Part shown: positions 44,002-53,379 of the stretch, piece after piece | Numbering within the stretch: position 1 is the first letter of the stretch | Layout of the letters: the number at the start of each line of letters is the position of its first letter | Origin: an uncultured Sphingomonadaceae bacterium | GTDB lineage: Bacteria; Pseudomonadota; Alphaproteobacteria; Sphingomonadales; Sphingomonadaceae | Assembly (NCBI GenBank): GCA_947493195.1 | Contig: CANLQG010000003.1 | Span: 1 to 64,000, forward strand | Length of the DNA stretch: 64,000 nucleotides | Direction: 5' to 3' | Program-made: the position numbers and the translations under genes | The notes under the pieces: model-generated | Databases searched by the model: none | What the model saw: the letters and a program-made list of their open reading frames with translations, nothing else | What the model was told of the DNA's origin: nothing

Positions 44002-45177
44002 GTGAAAGACCGTGACGATTACCGCGTGCGGCGGCTTTCCGATTGCCACCGGATCGCCGACTTTCGCGAACTGGCGCGGCGGCGGCTGCCCTTCCCCGTG
44101 TTCAACTACATCGACGGCGCTGCCGACGACGAGGCCACGCGGCGGCGCAACACCGCTGCCTTCGCCGATGTGGACCTGGTGCCCGACGTTCTGGTCGGCG
44201 CGGACAGGCTCAACCTTGCCACCACGATCATGGGCAGGGAAACCTCCCTGCCACTGATGCTCAGCCCCACGGCGCTGCAGCGCATCTTCCACTGGCAGGG
44301 GGAGCGCGCGGTTGCCGCCGTCGCCGAGCGGCACGGGCTCTGGTTCGGCATCTCCAGCCTCTCCACCGTCAGTATCGAGGAAGTGGGCGAGCGCTGGCGC
44401 GGCCCCAAGATGCTGCAATACTACTACCACAAGGATCGCGGCCTGAACGCGGCACTGGTGGAGCGGGCAAAGGCGGCGAAGTTCGATGCCATTGCGCTGA
44501 CGGTGGACACCATCGTTTCGGGCAACCGCGAACGCTGCAAGCGCACCGGCTTCACCACCCCGCCCCGCTTCACGCCCGCCAATGTATTGAGCTATGCCCG
44601 GCACCCCAAGTGGGCGCTGAACTTCCTGTTTCGCGAGAAGTTCGACCTGCCCAACCTCTCCACCTACGTGGAAGCGGGCAGCGGCAAGGCGATATCGATA
44701 CAGGACTATTTCAACACCATGCTCGATCCCGGTCTGAACTGGCAGGCGGCGGAGCGGCTGCGCGATGACTGGGGTGGCATCTTCTGCCTCAAGGGCATCA
44801 TGTCTGTCGGCGATGCACGGCGCGCGGCGGACATGGGCGTGGATGCCATCATGGTGTCGAACCACGGCGGGCGGCAACTGGATGGCGGCCGCGCCCCGTT
44901 CGACCAGCTCGCCGAAATCGTCGATGCCGTGGGTGACCGGGTGGAAGTGATCCTCGACGGCGGCGTAACGCGCGGCAGCCACGTGGTGAAAGCCCTGAGC
45001 ATGGGTGCCAGGGCGGCGAGTGGCGGGCGGCTTTACCTCTACGCGCTGGCCGCTGCGGGCGAGGAAGGCGTGGAGCGTGCCGTCACGATCCTGTCTGAAG
45101 AAATCCAGCGCGCCATGAAACTGATGGGCAAGACCTGCCCGGCAGAGCTTTCGCGCGACAATTTGCGCAGTCGCTGA
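44002..45177 (+). CDS. lldD: FMN-dependent alpha-hydroxy-acid dehydrogenase (L-lactate dehydrogenase type)
   Basis: About 391 residues of the glycolate oxidase/L-lactate dehydrogenase family. The TIM barrel has VFNYIDGAADDE (substrate Tyr), LMLSPTALQRIFHWQGE, the catalytic His and substrate Arg in VSNHGGRQLDGG, and FMN-phosphate residues in VILDGGVTRGSHVVKAL. It oxidises L-lactate or similar acids and passes electrons to the membrane. GTG 44002 with GGGGAAG upstream is chosen; ATGs at 43948, 43921 and 43879 are possible but give non-conserved extensions. Confidence 0.9.
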   Translation: MKDRDDYRVRRLSDCHRIADFRELARRRLPFPVFNYIDGAADDEATRRRNTAAFADVDLVPDVLVGADRLNLATTIMGRETSLPLMLSPTALQRIFHWQGERAVAAVAERHGLWFGISSLSTVSIEEVGERWRGPKMLQYYYHKDRGLNAALVERAKAAKFDAIALTVDTIVSGNRERCKRTGFTTPPRFTPANVLSYARHPKWALNFLFREKFDLPNLSTYVEAGSGKAISIQDYFNTMLDPGLNWQAAERLRDDWGGIFCLKGIMSVGDARRAADMGVDAIMVSNHGGRQLDGGRAPFDQLAEIVDAVGDRVEVILDGGVTRGSHVVKALSMGARAASGGRLYLYALAAAGEEGVERAVTILSEEIQRAMKLMGKTCPAELSRDNLRSR

Positions 45178-45212
45178 CTGGAACGCCCTTGCCCTAAGCC
45201 AGTTGCAAGGGG

Positions 45213-45776
45213 ATGAATGATGAAAGCAAACGCCAGACCGTCCTCACCAGCCCGCAACTCCGCCTGATCGGCAGCGTGGACGAGGCGATGTACGCCGAAT
45301 TCCGCGACCAGCTGGCCAATGCGCCAAAGGAAGGCCCGCTCGTCGTCGCCATCACGACACTGGGCGGCAATCCGGAGGTTGCCCGCACCATGGCCGACGA
45401 TGTGCGCCTGTTGCGCGAACCAGGGCGCGAGATCTATTTCCTCGGCAAGTCGGCGGTCTATTCCGCCGGAGCGACCTTCATGGCCGGTTTCCCCGTCAGC
45501 CACCGCTTCATGACGAAGGATTCGAGCCTTTTGATCCACGAGCGGCAGATTGCCAAGACGATCAACCTCTCCGGCCCGCTGAAAAGCTGCATCGCCCAGC
45601 TGAAAGGCGCCCTGAACGAGATCGAGCATTCCATCGAGATCGAGGAGGCCGGTTTCCGCGATATCGTGAACGGCAGCAATGTTTCGTTCGAGGACGTGCG
45701 CGACCGCGCGCCGGAGAACTGGTATATCGGCTGCGAAGAGGCGAAGGACCTGCGCCTGATCGCCGAAGTGATCTGA
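45213..45776 (+). CDS. ClpP-like serine protease/crotonase-fold protein
   Basis: 187 residues. The ClpP fold is visible in PLVVAITTLGGNPEVARTM, the nucleophile in VYSAGATFMAGF (Ser after Tyr), and the His in SSLLIHERQI. It differs from housekeeping ClpP (GQAASMGA motif), and no ClpX neighbour is present. Probably a divergent peptidase of unknown target. It starts 35 bp after the dehydrogenase gene. Confidence 0.75.
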   Translation: MNDESKRQTVLTSPQLRLIGSVDEAMYAEFRDQLANAPKEGPLVVAITTLGGNPEVARTMADDVRLLREPGREIYFLGKSAVYSAGATFMAGFPVSHRFMTKDSSLLIHERQIAKTINLSGPLKSCIAQLKGALNEIEHSIEIEEAGFRDIVNGSNVSFEDVRDRAPENWYIGCEEAKDLRLIAEVI

Positions 45777-45810
45777 CCCGGCCCTTCGCCTGCTCGGCTT
45801 GCACCGCGGT

Positions 45811-47190
45811 TTACGCGGCCGCCTCTTCGTCATTCCGGCCCACGGCGGACCAGTCGACCTTGCGGGTGGCGAACATCACGCCTGCCAGCGCAGCGAACAG
45901 CAGCAGTGATCCGATCACGAGGGAATAGGTTTCCTCGTTCAGGAGCACGTAGAGCACGCTGTAGAGCCCAGCCAGCATTGCGCCGATGAATCCCGCCCGC
46001 TTCCATGTGCCCAGAATTGCCGCGCTGTAGGCGGTCAGCAGCCCGATGATCGCGGTTGCCGCCACCAGGTAGGCGAGCGCGAAGCCGATCACCTCGGCAA
46101 AGGCCAGCAGCATGACGAAAAACAGCACCAGCCCCGCCCCTGTCAGCAGGTACTCCGCCGTCGCCACGCGGGCGCCGCCCACGATGTCGAACATCAGCAG
46201 CGCGGCAAAGGTAAAGCCGATGAACAGGAACCCGTATTTTACCGCGCGGTCCACCTGGCTGTAGAGATCGACCGGCTCGACCAGGCCGACTGTGGCAGGG
46301 CGATCAGCGCTGGCTTCCGCCTCGCCGAACTGGCCCGGTGCGGGGCTAGCGGGCTGGTCCGTCACAGCCAGCAGGCCCTGACCCAGTGCCAGGTTGGTGA
46401 TGCCGGGATAGACCGCGGTGAAGCCATCCTCTCCCGTTTCGGACTGCGATGGTTCGGGCAGGTAACCGCCGGTGAAGCTGGGATGCGGCCAGGGCGAAGT
46501 TACCCGCCACTCGGTATCGCCGCCACGCGGGACCAGCGAGATCGAGCGCGTACCGCGCAGGCCATAGCTCCAGCTGACATCCAGCGCGCCCTTACCGTCC
46601 CAGCCGGAAACCGGCGCGGAAAAGCCCGATCCGCCGGTCGCCGCCGGGCCATTGCCCGGGCGCAGGTCCAACGCTTCGCCATCGGCGGAAACGCTGGCAC
46701 CGTCAGACAGTCCGCGCGTGTCGGAAATGCCGAACCGCAGTTCGGCCTCGTCGAACAGCAGGTCCTCCCGCGATATGTCGAACCGGTCCAGCTCGCTGGT
46801 GAGGGCATAGCGTGCCGTGCCCTCCAGCGCACCGGAATAGACGACGCTCTGATAGATGGCGTAGCCCTTGCGATCGGGATCGAGCCGGGTGGCGATGGTC
46901 TGGCGCTGCGGGGAGACGAACAGCTCACGCCGCACCTGCTGCCGCCGTTCGCGTACCACGCCGTCCACCGTCTCTGCCTGCACGACCTGGGTGAGGTAGG
47001 GGATGACCAGCAAGGGACCTGTGATAATCTGCGGACCGCCCCATCCCTGTGCGATCTGCGCCTGCGCCTGCTCGGACTGGCTCTCCCTGTCGTAGACCAG
47101 TGCATAGACCATCAGCAGAGGCACGATCAGAACGGCGGCGGCGAGGCCCGCCAGCATCAGTTTCGTTCCGGGGCTTCGCTCACGTCTCAT
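45811..47190 (-). CDS. creD: CreD-family inner membrane protein
   Basis: 459 residues. An N-terminal membrane segment (12-32) is followed by a large periplasmic domain (about 33-300), then five to six C-terminal membrane segments, the CreD layout. LLVIPYLTQVV and VEPVDLYSQVDRAVKYGFLFI are family segments. CreD is linked to envelope stress and beta-lactam response in other proteobacteria, usually beside a CreBC two-component system, which is absent here. ATG 47190 is used; longer in-frame starts lie within the opposite-strand cyclophilin gene. Confidence 0.9.
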   Translation of the reverse strand: MRRERSPGTKLMLAGLAAAVLIVPLLMVYALVYDRESQSEQAQAQIAQGWGGPQIITGPLLVIPYLTQVVQAETVDGVVRERRQQVRRELFVSPQRQTIATRLDPDRKGYAIYQSVVYSGALEGTARYALTSELDRFDISREDLLFDEAELRFGISDTRGLSDGASVSADGEALDLRPGNGPAATGGSGFSAPVSGWDGKGALDVSWSYGLRGTRSISLVPRGGDTEWRVTSPWPHPSFTGGYLPEPSQSETGEDGFTAVYPGITNLALGQGLLAVTDQPASPAPGQFGEAEASADRPATVGLVEPVDLYSQVDRAVKYGFLFIGFTFAALLMFDIVGGARVATAEYLLTGAGLVLFFVMLLAFAEVIGFALAYLVAATAIIGLLTAYSAAILGTWKRAGFIGAMLAGLYSVLYVLLNEETYSLVIGSLLLFAALAGVMFATRKVDWSAVGRNDEEAAA

Positions 47191-47322
47191 CGCTTCGTCT
47201 CCATCCAATAATTGCGGTGAAACGTTCTCTGAGAGCGACGAACTGAATGTCTGGTGAACTCGCGCGCGCCCGCGAGGTCTCGTCTGTTGCGGCCACCCGC
47301 ACGGCGTTGCAGGGTGCCGGAC

Positions 47323-47970
47323 ATGCTGAAACGATTCGCCTTTCCCCTCGCCTTGCTTGCCGCGCCGCTGTCTGCCCAGGATACCGGGCAAGCGCCGGCA
47401 GAGCCGCAGTACGAGACCACGAATGTGGTGCTGCAAACCACCATGGGCGACATCGTGATCGCGCTGGAAACAGAGCGCGCGCCCATCACGGCGGCGAACT
47501 TCCTGCGCTACGTGGAGGAAGACCGCTTTAACGGTACCGTATTCTACCGCGCCATGCCGCTGGACTGGGGGGACCAGCCAAACGGCCTGATCCAGGGCGG
47601 CACCCAGTGGGACCCCGACAGGGTGCTGCCGGGTATCGAGCACGAGCCGACGACGCTGACCGGCCTCAGCCACACGCGCGGCGCGCTATCGATGGCGATG
47701 GGGGAGCCGGGCACCGCGAACGGCGATTTCTCGATCATGCTGGGCGACCAGACCGGCCTCGATGCCAAGCCCGATGCCGATGATCCCGTATGGCGCAACG
47801 GCTATGCAGTGTTCGGCTACGTCATCGACGGCATGGACGTGGTCGAAGCGATTCACGCAGCCCCGGTCGATCCGGACAAGGGCGAAGGCTGGATGAAAGG
47901 CCAGATGCTGGCAGAGCCGGTGGAGATCGTCGAAGCGCACGTTGTCACCGAAAGCGCCGAGGCCGAATAG
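47323..47970 (+). CDS. exported cyclophilin-type peptidyl-prolyl isomerase
   Basis: 215 residues. MLKRFAFPLALLAAPLSAQD is a signal peptide; the cyclophilin domain runs from VVLQTTMGDIVIALE to the end, with FNGTVFYRAMP, LIQGGTQWD, GALSMAMG and FSIMLGD. Some usual active-site residues are altered (FSIML in place of FFI), so activity may be reduced. It would help fold proline-containing proteins in the periplasm. It ends 3 bp before the convergent M20 peptidase. Confidence 0.88.
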   Translation: MLKRFAFPLALLAAPLSAQDTGQAPAEPQYETTNVVLQTTMGDIVIALETERAPITAANFLRYVEEDRFNGTVFYRAMPLDWGDQPNGLIQGGTQWDPDRVLPGIEHEPTTLTGLSHTRGALSMAMGEPGTANGDFSIMLGDQTGLDAKPDADDPVWRNGYAVFGYVIDGMDVVEAIHAAPVDPDKGEGWMKGQMLAEPVEIVEAHVVTESAEAE

Positions 47971-47973
47971 GGT

Positions 47974-49293
47974 TCAGTCCCGCGCGGGGCTTTCTGCCGC
48001 CAGCCTGCTCAGCAGGATCGCGGCCCGCTGCGCCTGCCTCGTGAAGCTGCGCAGGTCCGCACTCTCGCCCACGGCATGGCTGCCCGATCCATCCGGCCCC
48101 ATACCCGCCAGCCCATCGGCGTAGGGCGCGACGAAGCTGATATCGGCGGCTCCGCGCAGGGCGGGCGGATAGATGCCCATTTCACCCAGCCCCATGTCCG
48201 CGTTGATCGCGTTCAGACGCGCCAGCAGCGCGCTGTTACCTTCGGTCGGCGACATGGGCGGGTAACTGAAATCGAACGCTATCGTCGCATCGGTGCCGGG
48301 CAGGTTGGCGTCGACGATGGCCTGCATCGCGGCCACCGCGCGATCGGTCTGTTCCTGGGTCAAGGTACGCAGATCGCCCCGCGCCACAGCGTCGGAAGGG
48401 ATGATGTTGGTCTTCCCACTGCCCGCCGCCGAGAGGTTGTCATCCCCCAGCGCGGCGGGGGTGCCGCCGGCCATGAAGCCCACGTTGTAGGTTAGGTTCT
48501 CTTCCGGCAGCTGCGTGCGGAAGGCGTCGAGAATGCGCGCCATTTCGTAAATTGCGCCGTATCCCGACCCTTCGCTGAAAACGCGCGAGGAATGACCGGT
48601 GCGCCCCGCCGTCGTCAGCGTCCAGCTGTTCGACGAACGCCGCGCGACCACGCCCATGTCGCGCCCGTCGACCACCGACAGCCCCTCGAACCCCAGCGCC
48701 ACGTCGGCCCATTGCCCGGCCTCGATCAGGTGCTGGCGCGACTGCGCGATGGGATCGCCCGCATCCTCCTCATCCCCCGTCAGCGCGACGACGATATTGG
48801 CGCCATCAAGCGTGCCCGCCGCCTGCATGGCCCGCAGGGCGGAAAGGATCACAACGATCCCGCCTTTGTCATCGACCACGCCCGGCCCGGTCGCGGTGTC
48901 CCCGTCACGGACGAATTGCTGGAAGGGCGAATCCGATTCGAACACGGTGTCGATATGCCCGATCATCAGGATACGGGTGCTGTCCGAATCCCCCTCGCGG
49001 CGCGCAAAGAGGTGCCCGGCGCGGTCGACATGGCTCTGGTCGATCCACTCGACCGCAAAACCCAGCGCCTCGAATTCGGGCACGAGCATCTGCCCGACTT
49101 CGCGCACACCGTCATGGTTGTAGGTGCCGGAATTGACGTTGGTAATGGCTTCCAGAAGCGCGACGTTATCCTCGAAGCCTGCTTCGACAGTGTCGATCAT
49201 CACCTGTTCGGCGGGAGAAAGCTGCGCAGCGGCGGGGTTGGCAATCAGGGCGATTGGGGCGAGCGGGGCGAGCGGGGCGAGGAGATTGCGCAT
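47974..49293 (-). CDS. exported M20-family metallopeptidase
   Basis: 439 residues. A signal peptide (about 1-23, ending ANPAAAQ) is followed by the M20 zinc-peptidase domain: MIGHIDTVFE (metal His and Asp), GPGVVDDKGG (bridging Asp) and LTGDEEDAGD (general-base Glu pair), then the dimerisation domain. It is closest to the glutamate carboxypeptidase (CPG2-like) branch. The signal peptide contains the repeat LAPLAPLAPIA, from a short DNA repeat at 49258-49280. Confidence 0.88.
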   Translation of the reverse strand: MRNLLAPLAPLAPIALIANPAAAQLSPAEQVMIDTVEAGFEDNVALLEAITNVNSGTYNHDGVREVGQMLVPEFEALGFAVEWIDQSHVDRAGHLFARREGDSDSTRILMIGHIDTVFESDSPFQQFVRDGDTATGPGVVDDKGGIVVILSALRAMQAAGTLDGANIVVALTGDEEDAGDPIAQSRQHLIEAGQWADVALGFEGLSVVDGRDMGVVARRSSNSWTLTTAGRTGHSSRVFSEGSGYGAIYEMARILDAFRTQLPEENLTYNVGFMAGGTPAALGDDNLSAAGSGKTNIIPSDAVARGDLRTLTQEQTDRAVAAMQAIVDANLPGTDATIAFDFSYPPMSPTEGNSALLARLNAINADMGLGEMGIYPPALRGAADISFVAPYADGLAGMGPDGSGSHAVGESADLRSFTRQAQRAAILLSRLAAESPARD

Positions 49294-49323
49294 GACGCTG
49301 TTCTCGCTCGCGCCGTGCGAATG

Positions 49324-49854
49324 TCAATCGCCACGCCATGTGGCAAGGTCGATTGCCATTTTTGCGGGCCGCAGGCCCCGCCCCGTCAGCAGGCGCTTGA
49401 AATCGGCCAGATTGTCGAAATGCTGCAATTGGCGGTGATAGTAATTGACGTATTCGAGCACCGCGAGCGCGCCGATGATACTTGCTGCCCAACGATCGGT
49501 GGTAGTGACCCCCGGCAGGCCCAGCAGCAATTCCGCGCCAACAAGCGCTGCGGCGAGCAGCGACAGGATCAGTAGCGGCTTTTGCGCGTGGTCCGCCAGC
49601 CGCAGGGACCTGTCGAGCGCGGCTCGGTCGCCTTCCAGCGCATGAAGCTTGCCGCGCCAGTAGAGGCCGCCGACCAGCAACAGCGCGGCAGTGGGCACGA
49701 AGGTCAGCCAGGTCAGCCAGCCCGCGCCTTCGCCCATGGTGTGGCAGAGCCAGACCGTGACGGCGGGAACCAGCGCGGCGTTGGCTACCTCGAGCTTCCA
49801 GTACCAGCTCAAACGCTCTTTGACCGGAGACTTCGGTGGCGGTTTGCCCGTCAC
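49324..49854 (-). CDS. four-helix membrane protein of unknown function
   Basis: 176 residues with four hydrophobic segments (about 23-40, 46-65, 92-112, 121-138) and charged ends. I recognise no family. It lies 13 bp after sdhA on the same strand, the position where sdhB would be expected, but has no cysteine clusters and cannot be an iron-sulfur subunit. It may belong to the same transcript. Confidence 0.65.
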   Translation of the reverse strand: MTGKPPPKSPVKERLSWYWKLEVANAALVPAVTVWLCHTMGEGAGWLTWLTFVPTAALLLVGGLYWRGKLHALEGDRAALDRSLRLADHAQKPLLILSLLAAALVGAELLLGLPGVTTTDRWAASIIGALAVLEYVNYYHRQLQHFDNLADFKRLLTGRGLRPAKMAIDLATWRGD

Positions 49855-49867
49855 CGCAGGTCCTGTC

Positions 49868-51700
49868 CTAATACACCCGCTTCTTCGGCTCGATGTACTT
49901 GATGTCGTCGGTCAGCGTGTATTCGTGGACCGGGCGGTAGTCGATCTTCACTTCGCCGCCCTTGCCGCCCCAGCCTTCGAACCAGGCTGCGGTGTGCTTC
50001 ATCCATTCGGCATCGTTGCGGTCGGGGAAGTCCTCGTGCGCATGGGCGCCGCGGCTTTCCTTGCGGTTTTCCGCGCTGGACATCGTCACCACGGCCTGTG
50101 CCATCAGATTGTCGAGTTCCAGCGTCTCGATCAGGTCCGAATTCCAGATCAGCGAGCGATCGCTGACCTTGATGTCCTGCATGCGCTTGTTGGTCTCTGC
50201 CAGCGACTTGACGCCCGCTGCCATCAGCTCGCTGTCGCGGAACACGGCGGCGTGCTTCTGCATCGTCTTCTGCATCTCGGCACGCACTGCAGCGGTGGGC
50301 GATCCGCCATCGGCGTGGCGGAAATGGTCGAGACGGCCGAGTGCGAAATCGGCGCTGTCGGGGGCGAGTTCGTCGTGGCTCTGGCCCGGCGTGATCAGTT
50401 CTTTCAGGCGGAAGCCGGTCGCGCGGCCGAATACCACGAGATCGATCAGCGAGTTCGAACCCAGGCGGTTCGCCCCGTGGACGGAAACGCAGGCTGCCTC
50501 GCCCACGGCGAACAGGCCCGGCACCACGGTATCGGGGTTGCCGTCGGCACCAATGGTCACGACTTCGCCGTGATAGTTACAGGGGATGCCGCCCATATTG
50601 TAATGCACCGTCGGCGTGACGGGCAGCGGCTGGCGCGTCAGGTCGACACCGGCAAAGATCTTGCCGCTTTCGGTGATGCCGGGAAGGCGTTCGGCCAGCA
50701 CCTTGGGATCGATGTGATCGAGGTGCAGGTGGATGTGATCCTTGTCCGGCCCCACGCCGCGCCCTTCGCGCATTTCCAGCGCCATCGAGCGGGAGACGAC
50801 GTCGCGGCTGGCAAGGTCCTTTGCGGATGGGGCATAGCGTTCCATGAACCGCTCACCCTCGGAATTGGTGAGATAGCCGCCCTCGCCGCGCGCGCCCTCT
50901 GTGATCAGCACGCCTGCGCCGTAGATGCCGGTGGGGTGGAACTGCACGAATTCCATGTCCTGCAGCGGCAGGCCGGCGCGCAGCACCATGCCGCCGCCGT
51001 CACCCGTGCAGGTATGCGCGCTGGTGGCGGTGAAGTAGCAGCGGCCATAGCCGCCGGTCGCCAGCACTACGCCGTGGCTGCGGAAACGGTGGATCGAACC
51101 ATCGTCCAGGCACATGGCGATCACGCCGACGCAGGCGCCGTCCTTCATGATCAGGTCGATGGCGAAGTATTCGATGTAGAAATCGGCGCTGTACTTCAGG
51201 CTCTGCTGGTAGAGCGCGTGGAGCATGGCGTGGCCGGTGCGGTCCGCCGCGGCGCAGGTGCGCTGCACCGGCGGGCCTTCGCCCATGTTCTGCATGTGCC
51301 CGCCAAAGGGGCGCTGGTAGATCGTGCCGTCCTCGTTACGGCTGAACGGCACACCGGCGTGCTCCAGCTCGTACACCGCCTGCGGCGCTTCGCGTGCAAG
51401 GTATTCGATAGCGTCCTGGTCGCCCAGCCAGTCGGCACCCTTCACGGTGTCGTACATGTGCCACTGCCAGTGGTCGGGCGTGTTGTTGCCCAGCGAAGCG
51501 GCGATGCCGCCCTGTGCCGCCACGGTGTGCGAACGGGTGGGAAAGACCTTGGAAATATTGGCGGTTTTCAGCCCGGCTTCCGCCGCGCCCATCGTGGCGC
51601 GCAGGCCCGAACCGCCCGCGCCGACCACGACCACGTCATAGGTGTGGTCGATAATCGGGTAGGCTTTGCCGTTGATTTCAAAGGTGGCTTTGTGTGCCAT
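49868..51700 (-). CDS. sdhA: succinate dehydrogenase flavoprotein subunit
   Basis: 610 residues. [18 protein letters not shown] is the FAD motif, [11 protein letters not shown] contains the His that carries covalent FAD, TACGP-like regions and [16 protein letters not shown] form the active site, and [13 protein letters not shown] is conserved. It oxidises succinate to fumarate in the TCA cycle. It starts 1 bp after the sdhD stop. Confidence 0.97.
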   Translation of the reverse strand: MAHKATFEINGKAYPIIDHTYDVVVVGAGGSGLRATMGAAEAGLKTANISKVFPTRSHTVAAQGGIAASLGNNTPDHWQWHMYDTVKGADWLGDQDAIEYLAREAPQAVYELEHAGVPFSRNEDGTIYQRPFGGHMQNMGEGPPVQRTCAAADRTGHAMLHALYQQSLKYSADFYIEYFAIDLIMKDGACVGVIAMCLDDGSIHRFRSHGVVLATGGYGRCYFTATSAHTCTGDGGGMVLRAGLPLQDMEFVQFHPTGIYGAGVLITEGARGEGGYLTNSEGERFMERYAPSAKDLASRDVVSRSMALEMREGRGVGPDKDHIHLHLDHIDPKVLAERLPGITESGKIFAGVDLTRQPLPVTPTVHYNMGGIPCNYHGEVVTIGADGNPDTVVPGLFAVGEAACVSVHGANRLGSNSLIDLVVFGRATGFRLKELITPGQSHDELAPDSADFALGRLDHFRHADGGSPTAAVRAEMQKTMQKHAAVFRDSELMAAGVKSLAETNKRMQDIKVSDRSLIWNSDLIETLELDNLMAQAVVTMSSAENRKESRGAHAHEDFPDRNDAEWMKHTAAWFEGWGGKGGEVKIDYRPVHEYTLTDDIKYIEPKKRVY

Positions 51701-51701
51701 A

Positions 51702-52091
51702 TCAGGCAGCTCCTGCGGAGAAGGCGAGGCGAGCGATGCAGAACAGGCCGAAGGCGGCGCCTGCGAAAGTGGCGATGTTCAAGGCGAGGATATAGGCAAA
51801 CTTGGTGCCCGGGTCGGCCTGGTAATCCTCCACCACCACCTGCAGCCCAAGGCGGGCGTGCCAGAAGGTGGAGATGACCAGCAGCGCCACCATGAAGGCG
51901 GGCAGCGGAGAGGACAGCCAGCCGGCAACGCTGGCGTAGGAATAGTCGCCGAGCAGCGCCAGCGACACGCCCAGGAACAGCACGGTGACCAGATTGCCGA
52001 AAGCGGTGAAGCGCTGCATCATCCAGTGATGCGGACCCTGGTGGGCCGCGCCGAGGCCGCGCACGCGGCCGATGGAAGTTCCGTTACCCAT
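51702..52091 (-). CDS. sdhD: succinate dehydrogenase membrane anchor subunit D
   Basis: 129 residues with three membrane segments. [13 protein letters not shown] is the quinone-site region, and [14 protein letters not shown] carries the heme b ligand and the conserved Asp-Tyr. It lies between sdhC (15-bp gap) and sdhA. Confidence 0.93.
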   Translation of the reverse strand: MGNGTSIGRVRGLGAAHQGPHHWMMQRFTAFGNLVTVLFLGVSLALLGDYSYASVAGWLSSPLPAFMVALLVISTFWHARLGLQVVVEDYQADPGTKFAYILALNIATFAGAAFGLFCIARLAFSAGAA

Positions 52092-52106
52092 GGTGTTTCG
52101 TCCCTA

Positions 52107-52487
52107 TCAAGCCAGCAGGATCAGGGCCCAGAAGACCGCCGTCAGCACTACGCCGCCGACCATCGAAATGACCGACCAACTGCGGTTGGTATCCAGTTCG
52201 TAGCCCGCGCCAAGGTCCAGCACGAAGTGGCGCAGGCCAGAGCACATGTGCGTGAAGAAGGCCCAGGTCAGGCCGATCAGCACCACCTTGCCATACCAGG
52301 CAGAAGCATGGGTGTGGAACGTCTCGTAAGTGTCCGGCCCGCCAGCCAGCGCCGCCAGCCACCACAGCAGCACCACCAGCCCGACCATGGACATTCCCGA
52401 TCCGGTTACGCGGTGCAGGATGGATACCGCCATATGCGGGCCCCATTTCCAGATTTGCAGGTGCGGTGATAGCGGGCGGTTGGCCAT
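52107..52487 (-). CDS. sdhC: succinate dehydrogenase cytochrome b556 subunit
   Basis: 126 residues, three membrane segments. RPLSPHLQIWKWGPHMAVSILHRVTG is the SdhC signature, and HMCSGLRHFVLDLG contains the heme ligand His. It is the first gene of the sdhCDA cluster; the 181-bp region upstream holds its promoter and that of the divergent SDR gene. Confidence 0.94.
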   Translation of the reverse strand: MANRPLSPHLQIWKWGPHMAVSILHRVTGSGMSMVGLVVLLWWLAALAGGPDTYETFHTHASAWYGKVVLIGLTWAFFTHMCSGLRHFVLDLGAGYELDTNRSWSVISMVGGVVLTAVFWALILLA

Positions 52488-52668
52488 TTAGCGTCCCATT
52501 ACGTGAGTTAGAGCCCAGAGTTCGTGCCCTCCCTCTAGCGATTGTGGCGCGCGTGACAAGCGGCCCTTCGGCCATATCGGGCAGATTTGTCCCGATATTG
52601 CTCCCAACACCGACGCGGTACTCACGCGGCCTTTCCCCGCAGGGTTCCCCCCGCTATGACCCTGATCC

Positions 52669-53379
52669 ATGACCAACATTCTCGTTACCGGCAGCAGCCG
52701 AGGTATCGGACAGGCGATTGCAGACCAGCTGGCGGAGCGGGGCTGCAACGTCATGGGACACGCCACCCGCGAAATCGATTCGCGCACGATCGCCGCGGAC
52801 TTCGCCGATCCCCCTGCCCCGCAGATGCTGTGGGAGGAAGCGCTGGACCGGCTGGATGGGCGGATCGACGTGCTGGTCAACAACGCCGGCCTGTTCGAGC
52901 AGATCCCGTTGCACGCCAGCGACATCGAATGGCTGGACCGGTGGGAAGACACGCTGCGCATCAACCTGACCGCCGCCGCCCAGCTCAGCCGCTTTGCCGT
53001 GCGCCACTGGCAGGATCGCGGCTGCGGCGGGCGCATCGTCCACATCGCAAGCCGCGCGGCCTATCGCGGGGACTCGCCCGCGCACTGGCACTATGCCGCG
53101 GCCAAGGGCGGCATGGTCGCCATGCACAAGACCATCGCGCGCGGCTATGCCGCCGAGGGCATCCTCTCCTTTGCCATCACGCCGGGCTTCACCGACACCT
53201 CCATGGCGGGCGACTACCTTGAAAGCCGTGGCGGCGAAGGGCTGCTGGCCGATATCCCGCTGGGCCGCGTGGCGGAGCCGGAGGAAATCGCCGACATTGC
53301 CGTGTTCTGCAGTCTCGACGCGCCGCCCAGCATGACCGGCGCGGTGATCGATGCCAACGGCGCCAGCTATGTGCGGTAA
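52669..53379 (+). CDS. SDR-family oxidoreductase
   Basis: 236 residues. LVTGSSRGIG is the cofactor motif, VNNAGLF the NNAG segment, IASRAA and YAAAKGG the Ser-Tyr-Lys catalytic set, and GAVIDANGASYVR the usual C-terminus. It resembles 3-oxoacyl-ACP reductase-like enzymes; substrate unknown. It overlaps the metallo-beta-lactamase gene by 11 bp and heads an SDR, lactamase, prmA, TIGR02117 operon. Confidence 0.85.
   Translation: MTNILVTGSSRGIGQAIADQLAERGCNVMGHATREIDSRTIAADFADPPAPQMLWEEALDRLDGRIDVLVNNAGLFEQIPLHASDIEWLDRWEDTLRINLTAAAQLSRFAVRHWQDRGCGGRIVHIASRAAYRGDSPAHWHYAAAKGGMVAMHKTIARGYAAEGILSFAITPGFTDTSMAGDYLESRGGEGLLADIPLGRVAEPEEIADIAVFCSLDAPPSMTGAVIDANGASYVR

Noticed and set aside
49324..49854. 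sdhB in the expected place after sdhA
   Set aside because: The product has four membrane helices and no cysteine clusters for iron-sulfur centres.
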